NCBI GenBank assembly: GCA_016209725.1
Contig: JACQVO010000258.1
Span: 1 to 8,991, forward strand
Source of the DNA: Candidatus Methylomirabilota bacterium
GTDB lineage: Bacteria > Methylomirabilota > Methylomirabilia > Methylomirabilales > 2-02-FULL-66-22
Direction: 5' to 3'
Length of the DNA: 8,991 bases
The position numbers and the translations under genes were made by a program. Positions within the stretch are counted from its first letter, which is position 1. Each line of letters begins with the position of its first letter. This document shows, one piece after another, positions 1 through 5,980 of the stretch. A model generated the notes under the pieces. That model did no database searches. It was given only the letters and a program-made list of their open reading frames with translations, and was not told the origin of the DNA.

Positions 1-203
1 ACGACAATCGGCTGCGGGACCAGCTTCTCCTCGGTGAGGATCTTCTGCGCCCCTCGGGCTGTCCGATCCCAGCCGCCACCGGGCCCCGAGGGCGCGATGA
101 TCTCCACCGGCTTGTCCGGTTGCCATGCGGCTTCGGCGGCGCCGGCCAGGAGACTCAGCCCCAAGGCAATCATCAGCAACGACACCACACGTCGCCTGTT
201 CAT
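1..203 (-). CDS. Tripartite tricarboxylate transporter substrate-binding protein, TctC/Bug family (N-terminal part; runs off the window)
   Basis: Periplasmic solute-binding receptor of a tripartite tricarboxylate transporter. It would capture a small carboxylate and pass it to TctA/TctB membrane partners, which are not in view. Only the first 67 residues are present. Residues 1-25 form a signal peptide: an MNRRR basic start, a hydrophobic stretch at about 6-22, and an AEA-A type cleavage site near 25/26. The mature protein begins near WQPDKPVEIIAPS (27-39), followed by the glycine-rich PSGPGGGWD loop (38-46), the hallmark ligand-contacting loop of the family, then DRTARGAQKIL. The ATG at 203 is chosen because GGGGAGG (207-213) sits 3 bases upstream of GGACC-ATG spacing and the signal peptide starts there. 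The substrate cannot be inferred from this fragment. Family assignment is strong; the gene is cut by the window edge, not visibly broken. Confidence 0.9.
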   Translation of the reverse strand, partial: MNRRRVVSLLMIALGLSLLAGAAEAAWQPDKPVEIIAPSGPGGGWDRTARGAQKILTEEKLVPQPIV

Positions 204-206
204 GGT

Positions 207-213
207 CCTCCCC
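207..213 (-). promoter_or_regulatory. Ribosome-binding site of the TctC-family gene
   Basis: On the minus strand the bases read GGGGAGG, ending 3 bases before the ATG at 203. It is purine-rich and Shine-Dalgarno-like, although the spacing is shorter than usual. It supports the start that gives a complete signal peptide. Confidence 0.55.
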
Positions 214-253
214 TTTCCCGTCCCCTCTCGTGGTTTTCGCCAATGGTCCCCAT

Positions 254-282
254 AGTTTGGACTGACCGATTGCCGCTGTCAA
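254..282 (-). promoter_or_regulatory. Possible sigma70-type promoter for the TctC-family gene
   Basis: On the minus strand a perfect TTGACA (277-282) is followed after 17 bases by CAACT-like CAAACT (254-259), which matches TATAAT at only 3 of 6 positions. It lies in the 93-base gap upstream of the TctC-family gene. The -35 box is convincing by sequence and the -10 box is weak. Nothing else in the gap competes with it. Confidence 0.35.
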
Positions 283-296
283 ATCAAATGGCGCCA

Positions 297-500
297 TCAC
301 CGACTCGCCCCGGGGGCCTCCGGCACTCCTCCCGCCACCTCGTCCAGGATGGCCTGCAGCTCCCTCTCCTCGATCCCTCTGCCCTTCTCCCGGATGACGG
401 ACAGGTAGGCTGCAAGCAGTGCGGGATGCTTGGGGCAAAGCCGCTTCGCCTGTTCCACCAACGCCCGGAAGGCCGGATCATCCAGCGGTCCCACACCCAT
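297..500 (-). CDS. Small uncharacterised protein, 67 residues
   Basis: I do not recognise a family. The predicted protein begins MGVGPLDDPAFRALVEQAKR and is mostly amphipathic helix: an AFRALVEQAKRL segment (10-21), a PALLAAYLSVIRE segment (26-38) and an EERELQAILDEVAG segment (44-57), then a short Pro/Ala-rich tail. It has one cysteine, no membrane segment and no signal peptide, so it is probably cytoplasmic. The regular helical heptads and the purine-rich GGGGAAAG stretch just upstream of the ATG at 500 argue that it is a real gene and not a chance frame. It reads in the same direction as the TctC-family gene and ends 93 bases before it, so the two could be co-transcribed, although a separate TTGACA box lies between them. 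A longer in-frame alternative is not favoured because its added N-terminus is low in helix and has no ribosome-binding site. Confidence 0.5.
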   Translation of the reverse strand: MGVGPLDDPAFRALVEQAKRLCPKHPALLAAYLSVIREKGRGIEERELQAILDEVAGGVPEAPGASR

Positions 501-583
501 CTTCTTTCCCCTACTCTCCCATCACCTTGATATGGAACTTCAATTGATTGCTCCAAGAACCCGAGAAAAGGGGGCCCAAAATC

Positions 584-667
584 TATCCGCAGATTACGCA
601 GATGTCGCAGATTATTCCGGGAGAATCTGAGAGAGAAATCTGCGTTAATCTGCGTAATCTGTGGATA
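584..667. repeat. Imperfect inverted repeat built from CGCAGATTA words
   Basis: The left arm (584-613) and the reverse complement of the right arm (637-667) agree at 27 positions of about 30, with one single-base gap; the loop is 614-636. Each arm is itself made of a repeated word, CGCAGATTA or a close variant, about three times. The structure begins 27 bases beyond the stop codon of the ATC hydrolase family gene. A transcript of that operon would therefore end in a long hairpin followed by GATTTTGGG, which could act as a weak terminator or a 3' protective structure. From memory, similar CAGATTACG words are scattered between genes in many environmental bacteria; I could not check this here. 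Confidence 0.8.
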
Positions 668-694
668 AAGAAGATCCCCTTGCTTCCCGCCCTT

Positions 695-1210
695 CTAATC
701 TGCGGACCGCTTCGTTCCAGGTGGGGGCTCCATCCGGTACCGGAAGTCGCAGTGCGGGGCCCCCTCCATGATCGTCTGGGTCCGCCTGAGCTTCAGGTTC
801 GGGTTGAACCCCTCGCCCAAGGCGTAATCCCGGCCGCAGGAGAGGACGGCCCCCAGCTCGGGGATCCCCAGCGCCCGGTACATCTCGGCGTAACGGCATC
901 GGGTCACGTTGAAAGAGTAGGTCGTGCCGGTGGCCTCCAGCACCTCGACCTGGAGGGCGTCCCCCTTCACCCAGGGATCCTTGCCGCTGATGAAGTGGTC
1001 CAGGCTGTTGCCCCCCAACTGATCGGCCAGTGCCTTCCCTTGCTTGCGGGCGATCTCCACGATGACCCGCTTCGCGATCTCGATGACCCGTTCCCGACCG
1101 AACTCCGCCGCAAAGGCGGCGATGATGGGCGCAATGATGCGGGCCTCGATCTCGCGGCGGCGCAGGACTCCGATTTCGTTCAGCGTATCGGGGGGCACGT
1201 TCTCCGGCAT
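695..1210 (-). CDS. L-2-amino-thiazoline-4-carboxylic acid hydrolase family protein
   Basis: The protein has 171 residues. Its family is named for hydrolysis of L-2-amino-2-thiazoline-4-carboxylate to S-/N-carbamoylcysteine, a step in bacterial cysteine production from thiazolines. Most members are uncharacterised, so the substrate here is uncertain. Residues 15-65 form a charged helical region (RRREIEARIIAPIIAAFAAE). The diagnostic C-terminal half follows: TRCRYAEMYRALGIPELG (103-120), LSCGRDYALGEGFNP (123-137) and RTQTIMEGAPHCDFRY (143-158). Cys105, Cys125, His153 and Cys154 are the obvious candidates for active-site or structural residues. There is no signal peptide. A GAGGAGA ribosome-binding site fixes the ATG at 1210 and overlaps the TGA stop of the upstream flavin reductase, so the two genes form a coupled operon. 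The last codons (Ser-Ala-Asp-stop) coincide with a repeat word found in the neighbouring inverted repeat, so the native C-terminus may have been altered. Confidence 0.85.
   Translation of the reverse strand: MPENVPPDTLNEIGVLRRREIEARIIAPIIAAFAAEFGRERVIEIAKRVIVEIARKQGKALADQLGGNSLDHFISGKDPWVKGDALQVEVLEATGTTYSFNVTRCRYAEMYRALGIPELGAVLSCGRDYALGEGFNPNLKLRRTQTIMEGAPHCDFRYRMEPPPGTKRSAD
696..706. repeat. Orphan copy of the CAGATTA repeat word, overlapping a stop codon
   Basis: Bases 696-706 read taatctgcgga, the exact reverse complement of 586-596 in the left arm of the nearby inverted repeat and 10 of 11 identical to 655-665 in the right arm. The word encodes the last residues and the stop codon of the ATC hydrolase family gene. 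Confidence 0.6.
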
Positions 1211-1213
1211 CGT

Positions 1214-1222
1214 CTCTCCTCA
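1214..1222 (-). promoter_or_regulatory. Ribosome-binding site of the ATC hydrolase family gene, overlapping the upstream stop codon
   Basis: The minus strand reads TGAGGAGAG. The TGA is the stop of the flavin reductase, and GAGGAG is the Shine-Dalgarno of the next gene, 4 to 8 bases before its ATG at 1210. This arrangement indicates translational coupling. Confidence 0.7.
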
Positions 1223-1819
1223 CGCCTTCTTGGGGGCCGGCTCGATCGGTCCCGGCATGGTTCCCTCGCTGAAGCCCTGGTGGGCCACGACCTCTTTGAG
1301 ACTCCAGTAATCCCCGCCGAAGGGGTCGTAGGCCAGCGGGGCCACCCGTCCCACGATCACCGAGCCCTCCTCCACCACTCCGTCGTCCGCGTGCATGGCC
1401 ACGACCTCCGCCAGGAAAAGAACATGCGATCCGAGGACCAGGGATTGGCGGACCACGCATTCCATGTTGACCGGGCACTCGCGGATCAAGGGGGACCGCA
1501 CTTTCAGGCCGGCCATCGGCGTGAGGCGGGCCTCAGCGAGCTTGTCGCGGTCCCGGCCGGAGACCACACCGCAAAAGTCCACCGTGCGGAGCAGCGATGC
1601 CGGCGGGATGTTCAGGACGAACTCCCCCGTCTCCCGGATGAGATTATAGGACAACCGTTCCGGCCGGATGGCCACGCTGACCGTGGGGGGGATTGCACAC
1701 GCCACGCTGGCCCAGGCCAACCCCATCACGTTCGGGGACCCCTCCTCACCCACGCAGGAGAGCAGGATCAGCGGCGAAGGCACAAGGAATGCCGTCCTCT
1801 CCAAGGTGACTTTAGGCAT
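1220..1819 (-). CDS. Flavin reductase family / flavoredoxin-like FMN-binding protein
   Basis: The protein has 199 residues and the split-barrel FMN fold of the flavin reductase-like/flavoredoxin family. Members bind FMN and either reduce free flavin with NAD(P)H for a partner oxygenase or shuttle electrons. Supporting segments in order are PNVMGLAWAS (29-38, where the family has its FMN-contacting loop), PPTVSVAIRPERLSYNLI (44-61), GEFVLNIP (65-72), the characteristic VSGRDRDKLAEA (86-97), ECPVNMEC (114-121), GSHVLFLAEVVA (130-141) and PLAYDPFGGDYWSL (161-174). No signal peptide or membrane segment is present. The start at 1819 follows GGAGGTGA (1823-1830), the strongest ribosome-binding site in the window. 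Nine bases separate its stop from the next gene, whose ribosome-binding site overlaps that stop, so the pair should be made together. I infer that this protein supplies reduced flavin or electrons to a step linked to the downstream hydrolase; the sequence does not prove this. Confidence 0.9.
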   Translation of the reverse strand: MPKVTLERTAFLVPSPLILLSCVGEEGSPNVMGLAWASVACAIPPTVSVAIRPERLSYNLIRETGEFVLNIPPASLLRTVDFCGVVSGRDRDKLAEARLTPMAGLKVRSPLIRECPVNMECVVRQSLVLGSHVLFLAEVVAMHADDGVVEEGSVIVGRVAPLAYDPFGGDYWSLKEVVAHQGFSEGTMPGPIEPAPKKA

Positions 1820-1822
1820 GTC

Positions 1823-1830
1823 TCACCTCC
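1823..1830 (-). promoter_or_regulatory. Strong Shine-Dalgarno of the flavin reductase gene
   Basis: The minus strand reads GGAGGTGA, ending 3 bases before the ATG at 1819. GGAGGTGA is complementary to the 16S rRNA 3' end, and it fixes this start. Confidence 0.75.
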
Positions 1831-1890
1831 AGCCGCGGGGGAAGAACCTTCGGGGAAAGAAGACACTAACCCCAATCCGAAATTCTCAAC

Positions 1891-1917
1891 CGCCAAGGCG
1901 CCAAGAACGCCAGCCAA
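1891..1917. repeat. Short tandem word repeat CGCCAAG(G/A)
   Basis: Units read cgccaagg (1891-1898), cgccaaga (1899-1906) and then acgccagccaag (1907-1917 and on), giving two clean octamers and a degraded third. A related but more degraded pair of the same word, accgccagg/acgccaaag, appears at 2761-2779 in the next gap. Confidence 0.6.
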
Positions 1918-2132
1918 GACCCCTCATTGGGGGGAAACAAATGAAACTTCTAACCGCCCCATGCGGACGGTTTCAGGTTCTTCGCTGGTGGGATCGGACC
2001 ACAGTATCCTTGGCGACCCGGGTACCCAGCGCTCGGGCTGGGTGATCATGGCGGTTCATAGTTTCTCTCGGATCAGGGCTAAGATATCCCACATTCCGGA
2101 CCGATGCCAAGAGTTTCTCTAAGAATTGCCCA

Positions 2133-2738
2133 TCAGCCGCGACGGGCAGCCGCCTGGGCCTCCACCAGACGGAGGACCTCATCCCAATCCTCCACGCGGG
2201 TGATGCCAGTGGGCAACTCCGCCTGGTTCCAGGGGCGATCGAAGAGCAGGACAGGGATGGGGACCTCGACGGCGGCCAGGGCGACGTGCAACTCATCCTC
2301 GATGAGGAGATCCAGCTTCATCTGGCGGACGATGCGCGTCTTGTACTCGGCCGTCGGCTCGCCGTCCCGATGCACTACCTCCTCGAACAGCTCCAGAAGC
2401 CCCGCCCGCTGGAGCAAGCGGCGCGTGTGTTCGCGGTGCTGGCTCAGGCGCCCCGTGATCACGAACAGCCGATGCCCCCGGGCCGCCAGGGTGCGCATCG
2501 CCCTGGCCGCCTCGGGATAGATCGGGCGGGTCCCCAGGAAATCGTTCGCCTCCAGCTCGCTGAAGAACCCCCACATCTGCGCCGCCGGGATCTCCGGATA
2601 CCGCCGGAAGATCTCCCAGGCCGCCTCCTCGATCTTGACCTCGTGGCCGAACCTCCGCCGGAATGCCTCCAGGTAGCCGGGCAGTGATTCCGCCAGCACG
2701 TCGTCCACGTCAACGCCGATCCGCAAGCCGGCAGACAT
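2133..2738 (-). CDS. HAD-superfamily hydrolase, 5'(3')-deoxyribonucleotidase (NT5C)-like
   Basis: The protein has 201 residues and is a cytoplasmic phosphohydrolase of the haloacid dehalogenase superfamily. Motif I is GVDVDDVLAES (8-18), with Asp10 as the likely nucleophile and Asp12 as the acid/base. The segment 19-75 is the small cap region, rich in aromatic and charged residues. Motif II is VITGR (93-97, Thr95). Lys133 in EYKTRIV supplies motif III. LLIEDEL (145-151, Glu147/Asp148) supplies the metal-binding motif IV. The late LLFDRPWNQ (164-172) is typical of the NT5C/YqfW-type nucleotidases and suggests dephosphorylation of a nucleoside 5'-monophosphate, although the family also contains members of unknown substrate. 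Start at 2738: a GAAGG stretch lies 9 bases upstream. It reads in the same direction as the helicase-nuclease and starts 157 bases after that gene's stop, with a repeat-filled gap between, so an operon is uncertain. Confidence 0.82.
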   Translation of the reverse strand: MSAGLRIGVDVDDVLAESLPGYLEAFRRRFGHEVKIEEAAWEIFRRYPEIPAAQMWGFFSELEANDFLGTRPIYPEAARAMRTLAARGHRLFVITGRLSQHREHTRRLLQRAGLLELFEEVVHRDGEPTAEYKTRIVRQMKLDLLIEDELHVALAAVEVPIPVLLFDRPWNQAELPTGITRVEDWDEVLRLVEAQAAARRG

Positions 2739-2757
2739 GTGCTCGTGCCTTCTTCAC

Positions 2758-2813
2758 GTCAACCGCCAGGACGCCAAAGCGTACCTGACAATGACCAATG
2801 ACCAAATCCCAAT
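2758..2813. repeat. Two short word repeats: degraded CGCCAAG and tandem CAATGAC
   Basis: Bases 2761-2779 hold a degraded pair of the CGCCA(A/G)(A/G) word seen at 1891-1917. Bases 2789-2802 hold two perfect tandem copies of caatgac, followed by caaatcccaatg (2803-2813 and on), a further relaxed copy. They fill the gap between the helicase-nuclease stop and the HAD gene start. Confidence 0.55.
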
Positions 2814-2835
2814 GTGGCACTCCGCCGCTTTACTT

Positions 2836-2858
2836 GTTCCCCGGTTCCCCGGTTCCCC
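2836..2858. repeat. Octamer tandem repeat GGTTCCCC, 2.9 units
   Basis: Two perfect units, 2843-2850 and 2851-2858, are preceded by a unit lacking its first base (2836-2842). The array lies 37 bases beyond the stop codon of the helicase-nuclease gene and contains no hairpin. Confidence 0.75.
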
Positions 2859-2895
2859 GATTCACCCACTCCACCACAGGCAGGCGGTTCAAACC

Positions 2896-5883
2896 CTATT
2901 CCGCTTCCCGGTACGCCGTGCTGGGGCAGATCTCCCGGAAGGCGCAGTAGCCGCACTCGATGTAGCCGGGGGTGGCGGTGAACTCCCGGGCGCGGATCCC
3001 GCCGGCGACCGCCCCGATGGTTGCCCGGGTTTTCTCCAGGTCCGCCTCGGTCTTCCGGGCGCTGCCCACCAGACCAGTTTCCAGGAAGTGAAGCTCCACG
3101 GCATCCGGGATCCGGCCGTGCATTTGCTCGTAGGCCAGGGCGTATATGGCAAGCTGGAGGCTCTCTCTCGCCTTCTTGTCGGCCTCTTTCTGGTCTCGGA
3201 CGGCCGAGGATTTATAGTCAATGATGGCTACATGCCCGTCCTCTTCGTTCACCCGGTCCCACCGCCCGACAACCTTGGTGGTCTCCAAGAGGAAGGCGAA
3301 GGGCCGCTCCACCGCCGTCGGGACGACGCCCTTCCGTTCCTCTTCGGCCACGAATCGTTGCAGGACGGCCCGACCCTCTTTCAGACGCAGATCCTCGTGT
3401 TCCCGGGAGAGGAATCCGACGCTCTGCCAGGCCGCCTCGAAGGCCGCCAGGACTTCCTCCTCCGACACCCCGGGCCGAGGGCCGTCGGGGGCCGGCTGGG
3501 CCCGGGCAAGCGTTCGCCGGAGGTAGAACGAGATGGCCTCGTGGAGCGCCTTCCCGTACACGACCGAGTGATGCTCTCGAATAGGCACCCGCAGGACGTG
3601 GATGTACTTGTACTTCAGCGGGCAGGTCAGGTAGTCGTCCACCTGGTAGTGGCTGAGGGACAGGATCTCATCATCCGGAATCACCCGAAACGCCTCCGCG
3701 CCCTCCTCCAACAAGGGAGCGTGACGCTGGATGGTCTCCAGCGCCGAGGCCTTGTAGGGCACCGGCTCCGCAGGCGGCAAGTCCAGGGCCTCCAGGACGA
3801 ACCGGCTGACCTTCTTGGCGCGGGCGCCCCCGTAGTCGCGGGCGCTGGTCAGAAACAGCTCCCGCCCGGCCCGTGTCATGCCCACGTAGAACAACCGCCG
3901 CTCCTCCTGCAAGTGGAAGTCCCCGCCCGGCAGGAGGTCGTGGAGCAGGGCGTCGGGCAGGGGCAACGGCTCGCGGCGCCCGCGGGCGGGGAAGCGGTCG
4001 GCCACCAGACGGACCAGGAAGACCACGGGGAACTCGAGCCCTTTGGCCTTGTGGACCGTGAGGACGTTGACCGCGTCGGCGTCCTCATCCGCCTCCACCG
4101 CTGCCGGATCGTCCCCCCCTTCCACGAGAAGGCCCAGGTGCTGGATGAACTGGGGGACCCCCGCCGGGGGCGAGGCGACGTCGGCGAAGCGATGGACGAT
4201 CTCGAAGAAGCGGGCGATGTTGCCCACGCGGGCGTCGGAGGCGGCCGTCCCGCCGGCGGTCAGACGCTTGAGCAGGCCGCTCTTCATGAGGAACTGGTAC
4301 AGAACCTCGCCGGTGGACCGCTCCCGCGCGAGGGACACGAATTCCTTCAGGTCCTTCACCAGCCGATCCGCCGTCGCCCGCAGCGTGGCGTCGAGGTCGC
4401 CCAGGGTCGGTACGGTGTCCAGGTTCTCGAAGATCCAGCGCAGCGAGCGATTCCCCCGCTTGGCGGCGCTGGCGCACAGGGCGAGTTGCCAGTCGTCCAT
4501 CTCGTACAGCTCCGACCCCGCCAGGAAGTACAGGCTGACCGTGTCCTCCGGATCCGCCACCACCCGCAGGAAGGCGATGAGCAGCCTGACCTCGGGCCGC
4601 GCGTACAACCCCTGGTTGCCGCTGAACCGCCACGGGACCCCCAGCAGGTTCATCGCCCGCAGGAACGGATCGGCGTCCCGGTTGGCCCGAACCAGAATGG
4701 CCACGTCCCGGTACGCCCACGCCCCGGCCTCCACCCGCCCGGCGATCAGACGGGCCACACCATCCGCCTCGCTGGAGGCGGTGTCGGAGTGCAGGTGCCG
4801 GGGCGGCGGCCCCTCGGGCCCCGTGGCGACGAGTCGCTTGTCGATCCGCTCCCGCACCTCCAGCCGGTCCGGGTCGTTGTGGCGGATGAGGCGGTAGGCG
4901 GCATCCAGGATCGCCTGGCTGGAGCGGAAGTTGTCCTGCAGGACGATCCGTCGCGCCCCCGAATAGGCGGCCGTGAACCCCAGGATGTTGCTGATGGCCG
5001 CCCCCCGGAATTTGTAGATGCTCTGGTCGTCATCGCCCACCACCGTGATGTTCCCGGCAGGTCCCGCCAGCAACCGCACCAGCTCCCACTGGGTGTGGTT
5101 CGTGTCCTGGAATTCGTCCACCAGGATGTACCGGAACCGCTCCCGATATCTCTGCAGGATGAGGGGATGCTCGCGGAAGAGGCGGAGGCAGAGGAGCACT
5201 TGATCGCCGAAGTCCACGAGGCCGCGCTCCCCGAGGAGGCGCTGGTACTCGCGGTAGCAGGCCGCCAGCTCCTGGTGGAGCGCCGCCTCTTCCTGCAGCG
5301 CGGCATCCTCCGGCGCCGCCTCCCGTCCAGCCAACTCGGCGGCGAAGACCAGATACTCCTCCGGGGTCACCGCCTCGTCCTTCGCCCGGCTGAACAGCGT
5401 GACCAGGGCCTGGAGATGCCTCGTCGGATCCCCCAGCGGGCGGAGGCGCTGCAGCGGCAGCTCGAACAGGTGCTCCCGCAGGAAGACCACCTGCTCCGCC
5501 CGCGTCAGCACCCGGAAGTCGGTGCTGAGGCCCAGGGCCAGCCCCTCCTCCCGCAGGACCCGGTCGCCGAAGGCGTGGAACGTGCTGATCCACATGTCGG
5601 CGAAGCCGTAGGGGACGAGCAGGTCCACCCGCCCTTCCATCTCCTCGGCGGCCTTGTCGGTGAACGTGAGGGCCAGGACCTCCGACGGGCGGGCCCGCTT
5701 GGCCGCCACCAGGTGGGCGATGCGGCGGGTGATGACCGTGGTCTTCCCCGTGCCGGCGCCGGCCACGATCAGCAGGGGGCCCTCGCCGTGGATCACGGCC
5801 GCCGCCTGGTCCGGGGTGAGCCCCTCCAGGATGCGCGCCACCGCCGGACTTTCTTCTCGGATCAATGTGTGCGAATTTGCCAT
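2896..5883 (-). CDS. UvrD/PcrA-type ATP-dependent helicase fused to a C-terminal PD-(D/E)XK nuclease with Fe-S cysteines
   Basis: This 995-residue single-chain DNA helicase-nuclease probably acts in double-strand break end processing or repair in the cytoplasm. The superfamily 1A motor is complete: Q-motif-like GLTPDQAAAV (21-30), Walker A AGAGTGKTT (41-49), ALTFTDKAAEEM (71-82), STFHAF (100-105), Walker B DEFQDT (256-261), GDDDQSIYKFRG (283-294), LQDNFRSS (315-322), VLTVHKAKGLEFPVVF (607-622) and RRLFYVGMTRA (662-672). The C-terminal nuclease shows His781 (GKALHEA), Asp876 in GRWD, the DYK core Asp889/Lys891 and the QLAIYALAY helix (910-918). Cys754 (LTCPLKY) plus Cys977, Cys980 and Cys986 (C-x2-C-x5-C) form the 4Fe-4S set known from AddB and Cas4 nucleases. 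It resembles each subunit of mycobacterial AdnAB, but no second motor subunit is present. The ATG at 5883 has only a weak ribosome-binding site; the start is supported by the Q-motif following at the usual distance. Confidence 0.93.
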   Translation of the reverse strand: MANSHTLIREESPAVARILEGLTPDQAAAVIHGEGPLLIVAGAGTGKTTVITRRIAHLVAAKRARPSEVLALTFTDKAAEEMEGRVDLLVPYGFADMWISTFHAFGDRVLREEGLALGLSTDFRVLTRAEQVVFLREHLFELPLQRLRPLGDPTRHLQALVTLFSRAKDEAVTPEEYLVFAAELAGREAAPEDAALQEEAALHQELAACYREYQRLLGERGLVDFGDQVLLCLRLFREHPLILQRYRERFRYILVDEFQDTNHTQWELVRLLAGPAGNITVVGDDDQSIYKFRGAAISNILGFTAAYSGARRIVLQDNFRSSQAILDAAYRLIRHNDPDRLEVRERIDKRLVATGPEGPPPRHLHSDTASSEADGVARLIAGRVEAGAWAYRDVAILVRANRDADPFLRAMNLLGVPWRFSGNQGLYARPEVRLLIAFLRVVADPEDTVSLYFLAGSELYEMDDWQLALCASAAKRGNRSLRWIFENLDTVPTLGDLDATLRATADRLVKDLKEFVSLARERSTGEVLYQFLMKSGLLKRLTAGGTAASDARVGNIARFFEIVHRFADVASPPAGVPQFIQHLGLLVEGGDDPAAVEADEDADAVNVLTVHKAKGLEFPVVFLVRLVADRFPARGRREPLPLPDALLHDLLPGGDFHLQEERRLFYVGMTRAGRELFLTSARDYGGARAKKVSRFVLEALDLPPAEPVPYKASALETIQRHAPLLEEGAEAFRVIPDDEILSLSHYQVDDYLTCPLKYKYIHVLRVPIREHHSVVYGKALHEAISFYLRRTLARAQPAPDGPRPGVSEEEVLAAFEAAWQSVGFLSREHEDLRLKEGRAVLQRFVAEEERKGVVPTAVERPFAFLLETTKVVGRWDRVNEEDGHVAIIDYKSSAVRDQKEADKKARESLQLAIYALAYEQMHGRIPDAVELHFLETGLVGSARKTEADLEKTRATIGAVAGGIRAREFTATPGYIECGYCAFREICPSTAYREAE

Positions 5884-5937
5884 GTCTGCGGTTTCGGTTC
5901 ACACATCCGACCGTCCGTGGTTCCGGCACCATGTACA

Positions 5938-5969
5938 GCCGAACTGCCGAACTCCCGAACAGCCGAACG
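5938..5969. repeat. Octamer tandem repeat GCCGAACT, four units
   Basis: The units are gccgaact (5938-5945), gccgaact (5946-5953), cccgaaca (5954-5961) and gccgaacg (5962-5969). They fill one third of the 97-base gap between the transporter stop and the helicase-nuclease start. The gap shows no hairpin or clear promoter box; the array lies in what would be the 5' leader or promoter of the helicase gene. Confidence 0.75.
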
Positions 5970-5980
5970 TCTTTCGCTTT

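Larger units (their letters stand above)
1820..2132. other. 313-base gap without a recognisable gene
   Basis: This lies between the start of the flavin reductase and the end of the HAD gene. It holds the ribosome-binding site of the former, a short CGCCAAG word repeat (1891-1917), and a hairpin-forming sequence at 2024-2043 (ACCCAGC, 6-base loop, GCTGGGT) with no T-run on either side. The remainder (about 1935-2130) has open frames in more than one phase but no ribosome-binding site or family signature that I can recognise. The promoter of the flavin reductase operon is expected here, but no convincing -35/-10 pair was found. Confidence 0.6.

Noticed and set aside
2024..2043. Hairpin ACCCAGC/GCTGGGT as a terminator
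   Set aside because: The 7-bp stem is real, but there is no T-run on either strand and it is not placed just after a gene end.
548..2122. 524-codon plus-strand open frame
   Set aside because: It runs antisense to the ATC hydrolase and flavin reductase genes and through the inverted repeat. The translation has no family signature, and the repeat contributes its first residues.
1935..2132. Small coding frames in the gap before the flavin reductase
   Set aside because: Frames exist on both strands but none has a ribosome-binding site, a family signature or consistent composition.
5866..5903. Near-inverted pair around the helicase start (gtgtgcgaa and ttcacacat)
   Set aside because: The arms are short and interrupted, and they straddle the start codon with coding sequence in one arm; chance is a sufficient explanation.
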